Positions 39,328-48,104 are shown, counted from the first letter of the stretch. The stretch is 60,474 nt of DNA from Desulfomicrobium apsheronum (GCF_900114115.1 NZ_FORX01000018.1:1-60474), one strand, 5' to 3'. Numbers and translations: made by a program. Notes: generated from the sequence alone by a model not told the origin.

Positions 39328-39620
39328 GCGAGTTCCTTGCTTTGAATGCGAATCCCGTCCTTCCACGAAAAGAGGGGGGGGGCAAGCGCGCAACGCGTGT
39401 GCTTCGGGCATAAATCAAATTTCACTTGTCATCATTCACGCCCATGCCATACGTAAGTTATCGAGCGGCAAAATACTGCAAGCGCCAGGATTCTGCAAGA
39501 ACGTACCAAAAATAACGACATCTCAATCCGGGAACCGGAAATTTTCCGATACGAACGCGCATGCTGGCAATTCCCTGTCGGCATGCGACCTTACCAATAC
39601 GGCAACAACAGAGGTTTTGC

Positions 39621-41012
39621 GTGACCACAAACCAGAGGCATCGCGAACAGGCAGTCCTCTTCGTCGATGACGAACCGGCAGTATTGCTCGGACTGAACCG
39701 TTCCCTCCACAATGCCACTTTCCGACGCCATTTCGCCGGCTCCGCATTTCAGGCCCTGGAGCTTATCGACTCGGGCGACATCGACATCGTGGTTGCCGAC
39801 GAACAGATGCCCGGCATGTCCGGTTCCGACTTTCTGGCCATAGTCCGCAACCGACAGCCCCGGATCATCCGCATTATCCTCACCGGCCACGCCAGTCTTG
39901 AGCGCGTCATAGCCGCCATCAACACCGGACAGATCCATCGCTTTCTGACCAAACCCATCGAGACGCAACAGCTTGTGGAAATACTTGAGGAGTACCTCAC
40001 GGCCCTGCGCCTGCAAGCCACCAAAACGGCCTTGAACAGCCGGACCGACACCGTCGGGCGCTGGGAATGGGACATTCTTGAAGACACATGCAGCTGGAAC
40101 GAGAGTTTCGCACGCATCATGCACACCCGGATGGACGACGGGAACGCAAGACTCCCTTCCCTTTTTTCAAGCGTCCATATCGAAGATCGCGCGGAACTCC
40201 TCTCCATCATCCACAACTGCCGCGACAGCGGACAAACCAGAGAGGCCGAACACCGCATTGTCACACCCGATGGTGAAGAACGCTGGGTCATCCAATTCAT
40301 GGATGTTTTCAGGGATGGCGACAGGGTCTGGAAACTTTTCGGCATGCTTCGCGACATCACGGACCAGAAGGAAAAGGCGACCCTCCTGGCGGAACGCATG
40401 GTCATGCTGCAGGCGACACTGAGCAAAACCGTGGAAGCCCTTGGCCGCGTAACCGAGATAAGGGATCCGTACACGGCCGGCCATCAGGCCCGTGTCGCCC
40501 ATTTGGCCAAGGAGATGGGCAGGCGCATGGGGCTGGATCCCCGGTGTCTGGAAGGGCTGGAAACAGCGGCCAAGCTTCACGATATCGGCAAGATCTATGT
40601 GCCTGCGGAATTTTTGACCAAGCCCGGAACGCTGCGCGAAGCGGAAATGAACCTGATGAAGTATCACCCGGAAATCGGTCACCAGATCATCCAGGACATC
40701 CCTTTCAGCATGCCCGTCGCCAACATCGTCCTGCAACATCATGAACGACTGAACGGATCCGGCTATCCGGGGGGCCTCAAGGAAGAAGAAATCCTTCCAG
40801 AGGCCAGAATCCTGGCCGTGGCCGATGTATTCGAGGCCATGTCGTCCTACCGTCCGTATCGACCTGGACTTGGGCCGGAAGCGGCCATGAGGGAATTGCG
40901 CAAGGGGAAAGGGATTACGTTCGATCCGACGGCGGTCGACACTCTGGAGGGCATCATGGAGGAACATCCGGATTTTTTGAGCAACATCCGAGCGATGGAC
41001 AACAGTGGCTGA
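39621..41012 (+). CDS. Response regulator: receiver, PAS, HD-GYP phosphodiesterase
   Basis: 463 residues from GTG 39621 with GAGG 6 bases upstream. The receiver has VDDEP, acceptor Asp in VADEQMPGMSG and Lys in LTKPI. A PAS-like domain follows (about 140-255). The HD-GYP domain (about 270-455) is complete, with GHQARVAHLA, KLHDIGKIYVP and HHERLNGSGYPGG, so cyclic di-GMP hydrolysis is expected. It is divergent from the kinase operon at 36508-39327 and may share its regulation. It is the catalytically competent counterpart of the degenerate protein at 34089. Confidence 0.92.
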   Translation: MTTNQRHREQAVLFVDDEPAVLLGLNRSLHNATFRRHFAGSAFQALELIDSGDIDIVVADEQMPGMSGSDFLAIVRNRQPRIIRIILTGHASLERVIAAINTGQIHRFLTKPIETQQLVEILEEYLTALRLQATKTALNSRTDTVGRWEWDILEDTCSWNESFARIMHTRMDDGNARLPSLFSSVHIEDRAELLSIIHNCRDSGQTREAEHRIVTPDGEERWVIQFMDVFRDGDRVWKLFGMLRDITDQKEKATLLAERMVMLQATLSKTVEALGRVTEIRDPYTAGHQARVAHLAKEMGRRMGLDPRCLEGLETAAKLHDIGKIYVPAEFLTKPGTLREAEMNLMKYHPEIGHQIIQDIPFSMPVANIVLQHHERLNGSGYPGGLKEEEILPEARILAVADVFEAMSSYRPYRPGLGPEAAMRELRKGKGITFDPTAVDTLEGIMEEHPDFLSNIRAMDNSG

Positions 41013-41153
41013 CTCCTTGAAGAAACGCTGTACCGCGACTGGCATGTACGGGAGGAACGTGCGCGAAAATGAGCTTGCCGCTCCTTGAAAAAGTTCGTAT
41101 AAGTCATGAATAACAGGAAGATATGACTCTTTTGCCGAAGGATTGCCAACGTT

Positions 41154-41549
41154 ATGAAATTCCTGATCGTTGAAGACGACCCCGCAGGAGCAATACTGCT
41201 GAGGATGATCCTGACCGAATATGGAGACGTCGACGAGGTGAACGATGGACCCGGCGCCATCGAGGCCTTCGATGGAGCCTGGTCGGAGGGCAGGCCCTAT
41301 GACGTGATCTTTCTGGATATCATGATGCCGGACATGAACGGACACGAGGTGCTCAAAATCATTCGGGAGAGGGAGCGGGCTCTGCGCCTGCCTCAGATCA
41401 GGGAAGTCAAGGTCATCATGACCACCGCCCTCGACAGCGCCGAAAGCGTGAGCCAAGCCTTCTACGAAGGCAGGGCTTCGGGCTATCTGGTCAAACCGAT
41501 ATATGGGCACAGCATCATCAATGAAATGAAGAAGCTTGGCATCATCTAA
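41154..41549 (+). CDS. Single-domain response regulator (CheY-like)
   Basis: 131 residues consisting of a receiver only: acidic pocket VEDDP, acceptor Asp about 55 in FLDIMMPDMNG, Thr in MTTALDS and Lys in LVKPI. It follows the HD-GYP regulator by 141 bases on the same strand. The ribosome binding site (AAGGA) is rather far from the ATG. Receivers of this size act as phosphate sinks, relay intermediates or chemotaxis-type effectors; the partner kinase is not known. Confidence 0.9.
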   Translation: MKFLIVEDDPAGAILLRMILTEYGDVDEVNDGPGAIEAFDGAWSEGRPYDVIFLDIMMPDMNGHEVLKIIRERERALRLPQIREVKVIMTTALDSAESVSQAFYEGRASGYLVKPIYGHSIINEMKKLGII

Positions 41550-41636
41550 ATGGCATCAATCCAGGGCCGACGCCTCGAACAAGGTTGCCCCACGCATCCG
41601 CCAAGCGCTCACCGGACATGTCCGTCCGGCAATCCT

Positions 41637-42200
41637 TCAACCGGCCGCCAGCCTGTCACGAGACTGCTCCGCCATGAGATCCAGAATGTCCGACGGGTCC
41701 GATGAGACCGTGATTGCTTCACGATACGGCTGCTTCATGAATCCTTCCCGTTCGGCCATGCCGAGCATCAGCTTCAGCGGCTCATAAAAACCGTTCACGT
41801 CAAGGAGTCCGCAGGGCTTGGAGTGAAATCCCAACTGCCTGAGCGTGTAAACCTCGAAAAACTCGTCATATGTCCCGATCCCGCCCGGAAGGGCGATAAA
41901 CGCGTCCGCCAGTTCGATCATGAGCGTCTTGCGCTCGTGCATCGTCGGCACGACATGAAGCCGCGTCAGACCCCGGTGGAACTCCTCCTTGTCCTTCAAG
42001 GCCTGAACCGTAACGCCGACGACTTCTCCCTTGGCCTCAAGGACACTCTCGGCCAGCCGGTTCATGAGGCCCGTGCGGGAACCGCCATAGACACAGGTGA
42101 TCCCGCGCCTGGCCAGTTCACGACCAAGGGCGTCGGTGGCGTGCATGTAGGCCGGATGGTTCCCGGAGCTTGAACCCAGGAACACGCAGACTGATTTCAT
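41637..42200 (-). CDS. LOG-family protein (TIGR00730-type nucleotide phosphoribohydrolase)
   Basis: 187 residues. It matches the Lonely Guy family through GSSSGNHPAY, YGGSRTGLMN, MHERKTLM and the hallmark PGGIGTYDEFFEV. Characterised members cleave AMP or cytokinin riboside monophosphate to release the base; in most bacteria the natural substrate is uncertain. It sits just upstream of CheY-like sequence in the opposite direction and downstream of a cytidine deaminase gene on the same strand, which fits a nucleotide-salvage theme. Confidence 0.92.
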   Translation of the reverse strand: MKSVCVFLGSSSGNHPAYMHATDALGRELARRGITCVYGGSRTGLMNRLAESVLEAKGEVVGVTVQALKDKEEFHRGLTRLHVVPTMHERKTLMIELADAFIALPGGIGTYDEFFEVYTLRQLGFHSKPCGLLDVNGFYEPLKLMLGMAEREGFMKQPYREAITVSSDPSDILDLMAEQSRDRLAAG

Positions 42201-42339
42201 GGCATATCTCCAATTGGCGACGCCCGGAAGCGCGCTCTTGTCCAGTCGTTAAGAGACGGTCAGCCGCAGTGCATGCCGGCTGACCGAAGCGAAGTCGCGC
42301 TCAACCGCAAAATCGTGCAGGACCCGTGTCCGGCAGGCA

Positions 42340-42801
42340 TCAGCCCTGCCCTTCACGTCCTGCCGGGTGTCCGGAGTCCAGGGAAAACGCCAACGGCATC
42401 AGTTCCTGGATCGTGAAGGAACGCTCCGCGCCCGGGATGATGATCGCCGCATGCGGGGCAAGCTCCAGGATCCACTGCCTGCATGCTCCGCACGGCATGC
42501 GCTGTTCAAGCGGCGCGCCTTGCGGCGCATCCACGCAGGCGACGGCGATGGCCATGATGTCTCTCTCCCCGGCCGCATAGGCCGAAGCCAGGGCCACCCG
42601 CTCGGCGCAGGTGCCAAGGCCGAGGCTCGCGTTCTCAATGTTCGCGCCCCTGTATATCGTGCCCTTCCCGCCAAGCACGGCGGCGCCGACGCGGAACCCA
42701 GAGTACGGCGCGTACGCCTGCTCCGCCGCCGTTGCGGCCTCGGCAAGCAGTTTGTCCTGAAGAACGATGTCGAGACTTTTATCGGGATCGTGCAGCTTCA
42801 T
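42340..42801 (-). CDS. cdd: Cytidine deaminase
   Basis: 153 residues, GGGAGG upstream of ATG 42801. The zinc and catalytic motifs are CAERVAL (catalytic Glu) and PCGACRQ; the substrate loop is NIENASLG. The enzyme converts cytidine or deoxycytidine to uridine or deoxyuridine in pyrimidine salvage. The protein is slightly longer than the usual 130-136 residues because of short N- and C-terminal extensions. Its neighbour on the same strand is the LOG-family gene. Confidence 0.94.
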   Translation of the reverse strand: MKLHDPDKSLDIVLQDKLLAEAATAAEQAYAPYSGFRVGAAVLGGKGTIYRGANIENASLGLGTCAERVALASAYAAGERDIMAIAVACVDAPQGAPLEQRMPCGACRQWILELAPHAAIIIPGAERSFTIQELMPLAFSLDSGHPAGREGQG

Positions 42802-42970
42802 CCGTGACCTCCCTTATGCGCTGAAAGCATGTCCTCGTTCTGTCGATCTCCTGCCGAACGGCGGCTCTGTCATCCGTTCCTGCCCATGCCGATCCATTTT
42901 TGCAATCGCGGCACAGCCGGGACCACGAGTCTTGTTTCAAGGGGAGCTGGAAGTGGGCCTGCCACATTCG

Positions 42971-43040
42971 CATCAGGTCGTCAGCATCGGGTCGCCAGCT
43001 TCAGGTCGCCAGCTCCAGATCGGCAGCGTCAGGCCGTCAG
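42971..43040. repeat. 14-bp tandem repeat, five copies
   Basis: Five degenerate copies of CATCAGGTCGCCAG run head to tail, starting at 42971, 42985, 42999, 43013 and 43027. The last copies overlap the stop codon and final codons of the ornithine-cyclodeaminase-family gene. Confidence 0.85.
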
Positions 43041-43988
43041 CACCAGGCCAAGCTCGTCGGCCTTGCGCAACGCCAGGGAACCGACGGCGATGTCCTGCAA
43101 TGCCATGCCCGAACTGTCGTAAATGGTGATTTGATCGGCGCAGGTCCTCCCCGGCGCCCCGTTCAGCACCGCTCCGATGGGCGTGATGCGGCCGGGATCC
43201 GCCAGTCCGGCCTTGTGGGCCGCCTCATATTCACCGATGGCCAGGGACTGCTGCATCACGTCGGCAAAAAGCGACGCACCGGCCACCAAGGCCGTGTCCA
43301 GCTCCTGCTTGCCCGGCTGATCCGCGCCCATGGCCGAGATGTGCGTGCCCGGCCGCACCCATGCCGCCTCGAAGAGCGGACCGCGCGAGGCGGTGACCGT
43401 GACCACGATGTCGGCGTCGGCCAGGGCCGCCTGTGCGCTCACGCACGCGGCGTCGATCCCGAGTTTTTCGCGGATGCGCCGCGCGAACGCATCCCCTGCC
43501 TGCGAGGAGCGGTTGACCACGAAAACCTTGCCAATGGATCGCACTTCGCGCACGGCCAGCAACTCGAACCAGGCCTGGTGCCCCGCTCCGAACAGGGCCA
43601 GGACGCGGCTGTCCGGACGGGACAAATGGCGCACGGCCACGGCGTCCGAGGCTGCGGTGCGCAGACAGGTCAGATGCGAGGCGGCCACGAGGGCCTCGGG
43701 GTAGCCCGTGTCCGGGTCCAGCAACAGGGTCGTTGAGGCATGGGCGGCCAGCCCGCGCGCACGATTCCCCGGCCAGTAGCTGCCGACCTTGAGGCCCACT
43801 TTCCGGCTGGCCCCGATGAGGCCGCTCTTGATGCTGAACGAGGTCCCCTCGTCGGGTCCATGCCCCTGCGCCACCGGAAAAACCGTGGCCAGACCACACC
43901 CGTATTCCTTGAACATGGCCTCCACGGCCTCTATGGCTTCGGCCATGCTCACGACCCGGGCCGCAACATCCTCACTGACGAATTTCAT
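43029..43988 (-). CDS. Ornithine cyclodeaminase/mu-crystallin family protein
   Basis: 319 residues from ATG 43988 with GGAGGG upstream. Family features include KVGLKVGSYWPGN near the substrate lysine and the NAD-binding segment ALFGAGHQAWFEL, then TVTASRGPLFEAAWVRPGTHISAMGAD (landmark text only). Members include ornithine cyclodeaminase, alanine dehydrogenase, and ketimine or imino-acid reductases, so the substrate is open. The last codons and the stop fall inside a 14-bp tandem repeat. A LysE-type amino acid exporter is encoded next on the same strand, upstream. Confidence 0.88.
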   Translation of the reverse strand: MKFVSEDVAARVVSMAEAIEAVEAMFKEYGCGLATVFPVAQGHGPDEGTSFSIKSGLIGASRKVGLKVGSYWPGNRARGLAAHASTTLLLDPDTGYPEALVAASHLTCLRTAASDAVAVRHLSRPDSRVLALFGAGHQAWFELLAVREVRSIGKVFVVNRSSQAGDAFARRIREKLGIDAACVSAQAALADADIVVTVTASRGPLFEAAWVRPGTHISAMGADQPGKQELDTALVAGASLFADVMQQSLAIGEYEAAHKAGLADPGRITPIGAVLNGAPGRTCADQITIYDSSGMALQDIAVGSLALRKADELGLVLTA

Positions 43989-44077
43989 GCATCCCTCCAA
44001 AAATTGATCTAAAATTCACTCCATCGAGACAGGGACCTCGCTTTGTCCGCCTGTCGATGCCCGCGCCCTCTGAAACC

Positions 44078-44710
44078 TCAAAACAACGCGCCACCACCAA
44101 AACCCAGCAGCCTAAGCCCATCACGAAAAAGCAGCAACGCCAAGACGATGAGCACAAGACCGAGCGTGCGCATGGTCCAGACATACACCGCGCCCCTGAA
44201 GAAGGATCTCGACGAGCCTACCAGGACGGCCAGTGCAATCTTCGACCCGATGAGGCAGGCGTAGAAGCCCGCGACAAACGCCGCCGGAGCCCAAGGGCCC
44301 TCCACCAGGGCCTTCGTCATCGTCGGCGCCCCGACACTGAACCAGAAGAGATAGGGATGCGGACTCAGCATGTTGGCCAGAATGCCCTTGCGCAGCGAGC
44401 GTTTCTCCGCATTCCCGACCTGAAGATCGAAGCCCTTGGCGCGCACGCTTTCGTAACCCATGGACAGAATGAAAACGCCGCCAGCGATGGAGATGATTCC
44501 CAGTATGCCGTGGAAAGACGACAGCCTGGAAAGCACGAAAAGCGTCAGAAGGATGATCGGAAAATCGGTGACAACGGGGGCAAGGGCGACCCTGATCCCG
44601 GATCTGATGCCGTGCCGGAGCGTTTCCGAAATGACCAGCGTAAGCAGCGGCCCCGGCGCGAACCCGGCGGAAAGCCCCAGAACGGCTCCGATTGTCAGAT
44701 AGTATCCCAT
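44078..44710 (-). CDS. LysE-family amino acid exporter
   Basis: 210 residues; ATG 44710 (AGGA upstream) is preferred over the longer frame because it starts directly at the first membrane helix. The N-terminal signature is LGLSAGFAPGPLLTLVISETL, shown as the family landmark GxxPGP, followed by GIRSGIRVALAPVVTD and five to six membrane helices. LysE/RhtB proteins export amino acids or related compounds. The downstream gene encodes an ornithine-cyclodeaminase-family enzyme, a pairing that suggests amino acid handling. Confidence 0.88.
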   Translation of the reverse strand: MGYYLTIGAVLGLSAGFAPGPLLTLVISETLRHGIRSGIRVALAPVVTDFPIILLTLFVLSRLSSFHGILGIISIAGGVFILSMGYESVRAKGFDLQVGNAEKRSLRKGILANMLSPHPYLFWFSVGAPTMTKALVEGPWAPAAFVAGFYACLIGSKIALAVLVGSSRSFFRGAVYVWTMRTLGLVLIVLALLLFRDGLRLLGFGGGALF

Positions 44711-45012
44711 GTCGATCCTGCGCAAAAGAAGGATGACCCGGTCAAGGCCGCACGAAGCGGACCCCGGGCCGTGAAGCCCGAGGACATAGTTCGCATCTTT
44801 GAAAGACACAAGCCGGCGCGCAATCCGACCGGCCGTTCCGGCGCAGCGTCGCCGCGCGTCTGAACGGCCGAATTTGTCGCAAGGCGTGGGAAGGCGGCCG
44901 ATTTCAGTGGAAATTCACGGAAAACGTCCCGTCCGGGACATTGATTTTGCCGCATGAAAAAGTGTCTGGTTTTCAATGGCCATCCGGCAAGTCGAGCCGA
45001 CAACTGCCGCCA
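44711..45012. other. Intergenic region, nothing recognised
   Basis: About 300 bases between two leftward genes. I see no RNA gene or repeat; it should carry the LysE gene promoter. Confidence 0.4.
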
Positions 45013-46323
45013 TCACGACCCGCCAGGATCGTCGCCCTCAAGCCGGGAAATGAGAATCTTGTCGAGCCGTTGCCCGTCCATGTCCACGATTTCGAATCTG
45101 AACCCGTGGTAGGTAAAAAACTGCGACTCACTGGGTATGTCGCCGAGATGATGCAGAATGAATCCGCTGATGGTGTTGATCCCCGGAAAGGACTGATCCG
45201 TCGGCACGTCGATGCCCAGCCTGTGGAAGACGTCGTAAAGCGGCGCGTGGGCGTCCACCAGCCATGAACCGTCCTCGCGCCCGGCAATGAGCGGAACTTC
45301 CAGGGAGTTCTCCCTGATTTCACCGACGAGGGATTCCAGAATGTCCGTCAGGGTGACGAGCCCCTGGATGTCGCCATACTCGTCGACGACGATGGCGATC
45401 TTGTTTCCGGTCTCCTTGAAAGCGCCCAAGAGGGACATGGCCGAAAGCGTTTCCTGGATGAATATCGGTTCCTGGAGCACGCTGCGGATGCTCTGTCCGC
45501 CGAGGCTCTTTCCGTAGAGGTCCTTCACGCTCACGAAGCCGATCAGGTTGTCCGCCGAACCTTCCACCACCGGATAATTCGAGTGGTTTGCCTGGCGCAG
45601 GACCTCGGCATTTCTCTGCTCGCCGTCGGCCACGTCGATCTGCACCACGCGCGACCGATGCGTCATGACAGCCGAAACGCGCTGATCCGCGAAGTGCATG
45701 ACGCGGTTGAGCATGTCCTTTTCCTCCGGTTCGATAATGCCCCTGGCCCGGGCCTCATCAATGACCGATCTGAAGTCCTCTTCAGTCAGCCCGCTTCTGC
45801 CTTCGCCAATCCCAAGTATCCTCGCGAGGAGGTGCACATTTCGGGAGACGAGCACCACGACGGGATGGGCCACGGCCTGAACGAACGTGATGACGGGCGC
45901 AATGGCCTTGGCCCAGCGATCGGGATTGGAAAGGGCGAGCTTCTTGGGCAGAAGCTCGCCGAATATGAGCGTGAAATAGGTGATCACGGAGACCGTGATG
46001 AAGACGGCGGCGGTCTCGGACACCTCGGCGGACACATCGAACGCCTCGGCGATTCTCAAGGACAATCCTCCCGAAATCGTGGCGCCGCTGAAAACGCCGG
46101 TGAGTATGCCGATGAGGGTGATGCCTACCTGCACGGCGGACATGAATTTCTCGGGATGACCGGCCAGACCCAGGACCAGGCGCGCCCGGGCGTTTCCCCT
46201 TTTGGCCTCTCGTTTGAGCGCATGCCGCCTGGATGTCAGGACGGCGATTTCGGACATGGAGAAGACGCCGTTGACCGCTATGAGCAGGAAAATAAAGAAA
46301 ATCTCAAGCGCGAGTATGGTCAT
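45013..46323 (-). CDS. CNNM/DUF21-CBS domain membrane protein (hemolysin C/CorC type)
   Basis: 436 residues from ATG 46323 with GGGAG upstream. The N-terminal DUF21/CNNM membrane domain (about 1-190) contains FSMSEIAVLTSRRHAL and FGELLPKKLAL. Two CBS domains follow (about 205-325), ending in VDEYGDIQGLVTLTDILE. The CorC_HlyC domain (about 345-425) has INTISGFILHHLG. Relatives are implicated in Mg2+/Co2+ efflux or Na+/Mg2+ exchange; the hemolysin label is historical. Confidence 0.92.
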   Translation of the reverse strand: MTILALEIFFIFLLIAVNGVFSMSEIAVLTSRRHALKREAKRGNARARLVLGLAGHPEKFMSAVQVGITLIGILTGVFSGATISGGLSLRIAEAFDVSAEVSETAAVFITVSVITYFTLIFGELLPKKLALSNPDRWAKAIAPVITFVQAVAHPVVVLVSRNVHLLARILGIGEGRSGLTEEDFRSVIDEARARGIIEPEEKDMLNRVMHFADQRVSAVMTHRSRVVQIDVADGEQRNAEVLRQANHSNYPVVEGSADNLIGFVSVKDLYGKSLGGQSIRSVLQEPIFIQETLSAMSLLGAFKETGNKIAIVVDEYGDIQGLVTLTDILESLVGEIRENSLEVPLIAGREDGSWLVDAHAPLYDVFHRLGIDVPTDQSFPGINTISGFILHHLGDIPSESQFFTYHGFRFEIVDMDGQRLDKILISRLEGDDPGGS

Positions 46324-46480
46324 GACGACTCCCGACCTGTTGCAATGTTCATGAATCACGGGTCCGCATGACATACCTAATTCGATCCACCACGAAAAGC
46401 AGGCTTCCTCTGAAGATCCCGAGAAAAGCGATTGCGAGCCGCCTGACCGCCGGCAGTTCATGTCCAAATTACGGACTCCT

Positions 46481-46723
46481 TCACCTCAACGTCGGAAGAT
46501 GAAACACGGCGGCCAGAGCCTTCCCAAGCGGCGTGACCGAAGAGATGCCTCCATAGCCCACCGTGGTCAGGGTCACGATGGTCCAATACTCGGCTTGGGG
46601 GACCGTCGGGCTGGTGTCTTCCACCTGGCCCCAGATTGGCACAAACCCAATCATGGCCCTCATCCTTTCGTGATCGTTCAAATGCAACAAGGCGATCACG
46701 AGCGGGGTCTCGTTGGTGTTCAC
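46481..46723 (-). pseudogene. Remnant of a voltage-gated-type potassium channel
   Basis: The frame contains the pore helix and selectivity filter YWTIVTLTTVGYG followed by a degraded SVTPLGKALAAVF. In intact channels TVGYG is followed by Asp; here it is Gly. There is no voltage-sensor part upstream and the C-terminus stops right after the pore. The sequence before the pore helix resembles the last segment preceding the P-loop but is scrambled. The likeliest reading is a decayed gene fragment. Confidence 0.7.
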
Positions 46724-46742
46724 CCCGTTTCAATACGCCCTC

Positions 46743-46976
46743 ATGATCCCTTTTCTGCGTCTTGGAGAAACGATCCTTGACGTCGAGCATTTCGAGACAA
46801 CGGTTCCAGGCATCATAAAAATCGTGTTTACGGATCCAATCGGCTCATTCGCCATTCTCGGCATCCCCCTTCTCCATGCAATACTCGGCTGGATCAGCGC
46901 CTGGGCCCTGGTCGGCCCGGCTTTGTTTTTCCCGACGCGTTGGCTCATGCGACGGATATCGAACAGAGTTTCCTGA
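46743..46976 (+). CDS. Possible small hydrophobic ORF or gene remnant
   Basis: An ATG-started frame of 77 residues has one or two hydrophobic segments (GSFAILGIPLLHAILGWISA and ALVGPALFFP) and a basic end (RWLMRRISNRV). There is no good ribosome binding site. It lies in a patch of decayed genes. It could be the C-terminal remnant of a membrane protein; I do not recognise the family. Confidence 0.3.
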   Translation: MIPFLRLGETILDVEHFETTVPGIIKIVFTDPIGSFAILGIPLLHAILGWISAWALVGPALFFPTRWLMRRISNRVS

Positions 46977-47017
46977 CCAGACTTTTCAATGCCGTTTAAC
47001 AGCCCCCAGCACCTAAG

Positions 47018-47090
47018 ATGCTGAGGTTGCACCCACGATAACGCCCGGCTTCGTTGTCGATCCTCCGCAGCATGCCTGCCGTGAAAGTTT
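47018..47090 (-). pseudogene. Fragment of a Fic-family gene
   Basis: The minus strand encodes RIDNEAGRYRGCNLSILGAG, nearly the same as RGIDNEAGRYRGCNVIISGAG in the intact Fic protein at 55033-55779. At DNA level the run covering the DNEAGRYR codons differs by only about three bases in 33. No Fic catalytic motif, start or continuing frame remains. Confidence 0.75.
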
Positions 47091-47260
47091 CCGCCTTTCG
47101 CCTACACAAGCGTGAACAATACGCTGCCTGAAAAGCTCGCCCGCAGGGGGCGCGGCGGAACGCCTCGAAGCGATACAGATTCCCCCCAATATCCCCGGCC
47201 TCTGAAATCTGGCACGATTCAAACTTTGAAAACCTTAACGCCAATCAAGGAGAATCAAGC

Positions 47261-47623
47261 ATGCCATGGCATTACAATCAAAGATCAGGCAAAATCGTCG
47301 GTCCCGGAGGGGAGGAATACCAGGGATACAGCGGGCGCGGAGTCCACAAGAATGAGCCAAGATCCGAAGCGATAGTCGATTCTGGCCCGATTCCCTGCGG
47401 CACATGGCGCATCAATCTCGACCATTACGACAGCGCCACTCTGGGACCTTTCGTGCTGAAACTGAATCCTGTCGGCCACTCTGCGCACGGAAGAACCCAT
47501 TTCAGAATTCACGGAGACAAAACAGGTGCCTTGGGCACCGCATCCAAAGGGTGCATAGTCTTGAGTCGCGAAGCTCGGAAAGCCATTGTCAGAAGCGGCG
47601 AAACCACTCTTGAAGTGAGGTAG
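47261..47623 (+). CDS. Tlde1-like (DUF2778) L,D-transpeptidase family toxin
   Basis: 120 residues with AAGGAG before ATG 47261. The sequence fits the DUF2778/Tlde1 family: WHYNQRSGKIV, GYSGRGVHKNEP, SGPIPCGTWRI, GRTHFRIHGD and TASKGCIVLSREAR. The catalytic pair would be His84 (FRIHGD) and Cys98 (SKGCIVL). Tlde1 proteins are type VI secretion effectors that attack peptidoglycan tetrapeptides in the periplasm of target cells. The next gene, 4 bases downstream, encodes a small exported protein, as expected for the cognate immunity protein. No type VI structural gene is in the window. Confidence 0.87.
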   Translation: MPWHYNQRSGKIVGPGGEEYQGYSGRGVHKNEPRSEAIVDSGPIPCGTWRINLDHYDSATLGPFVLKLNPVGHSAHGRTHFRIHGDKTGALGTASKGCIVLSREARKAIVRSGETTLEVR

Positions 47624-47627
47624 GAGC

Positions 47628-48101
47628 GTGAAGCACTTCTCTTTGATCCTCGCATCGTTACTCATGTTCATGGCGCTTCCAGCATTTGCGGATAAACATT
47701 TTGTGGACGAGACCATTGAGGAAAAAAAATTCGAGTTCATTGTGCATCAAGCCTGCAAAGATATTTTCGTAAACACAGATATCTTAATTGCGACACGAAA
47801 AGAATCCGACGCTGCTTTCAGCCTGATCTGGCAATTCTCTGTTGCCCGCAATATTCCAATCCAGCCAGTGGCTGCAATCAGTCTTTATACGATACTTGGG
47901 AGTGATCCGACGGACGAGTGCAGTCTTCCATTCATTGAAGAAGACATCGAAACGGCCATTGTATGGAGCCGCAGATCAATCGATGCTCTTCAATCTTTCA
48001 CCATGAATGGCGAAAAGGAAGAACAAATGCGTAGAGCATGTCTGAGCAATATTGAGGCTATCTACCTAAAGATGATTGAGGAGGCGGAAAAAGTAAAATA
48101 G
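47628..48101 (+). CDS. Exported protein, probable immunity partner of the Tlde1-like toxin
   Basis: 157 residues from GTG 47628, preceded by GAGGTAGGAGC that overlaps the end of the toxin gene, so the two are translated together. A clear signal peptide ends near ALPAFA-DK (residue about 22). The mature part is helical, with three Cys that could form disulfides, and no family I can name. Periplasmic location, small size and tight coupling to a peptidoglycan-targeting toxin are the reasons for the immunity call. It should bind and block the toxin in the periplasm. Confidence 0.7.
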   Translation: MKHFSLILASLLMFMALPAFADKHFVDETIEEKKFEFIVHQACKDIFVNTDILIATRKESDAAFSLIWQFSVARNIPIQPVAAISLYTILGSDPTDECSLPFIEEDIETAIVWSRRSIDALQSFTMNGEKEEQMRRACLSNIEAIYLKMIEEAEKVK

Positions 48102-48104
48102 GTC

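Noticed and set aside
40167-41510. 447-codon minus-strand ORF
   Set aside because: Antisense to the HD-GYP regulator and CheY-like gene, both with complete motifs.
42971-43040. CRISPR-like array
   Set aside because: The repeats are directly abutting 14-mers with no spacers, so this is a simple tandem repeat.
47261-48101. Part of a type VI secretion locus
   Set aside because: No Hcp, VgrG, TssB/C or other structural gene occurs in the window, so only an orphan effector pair can be claimed.
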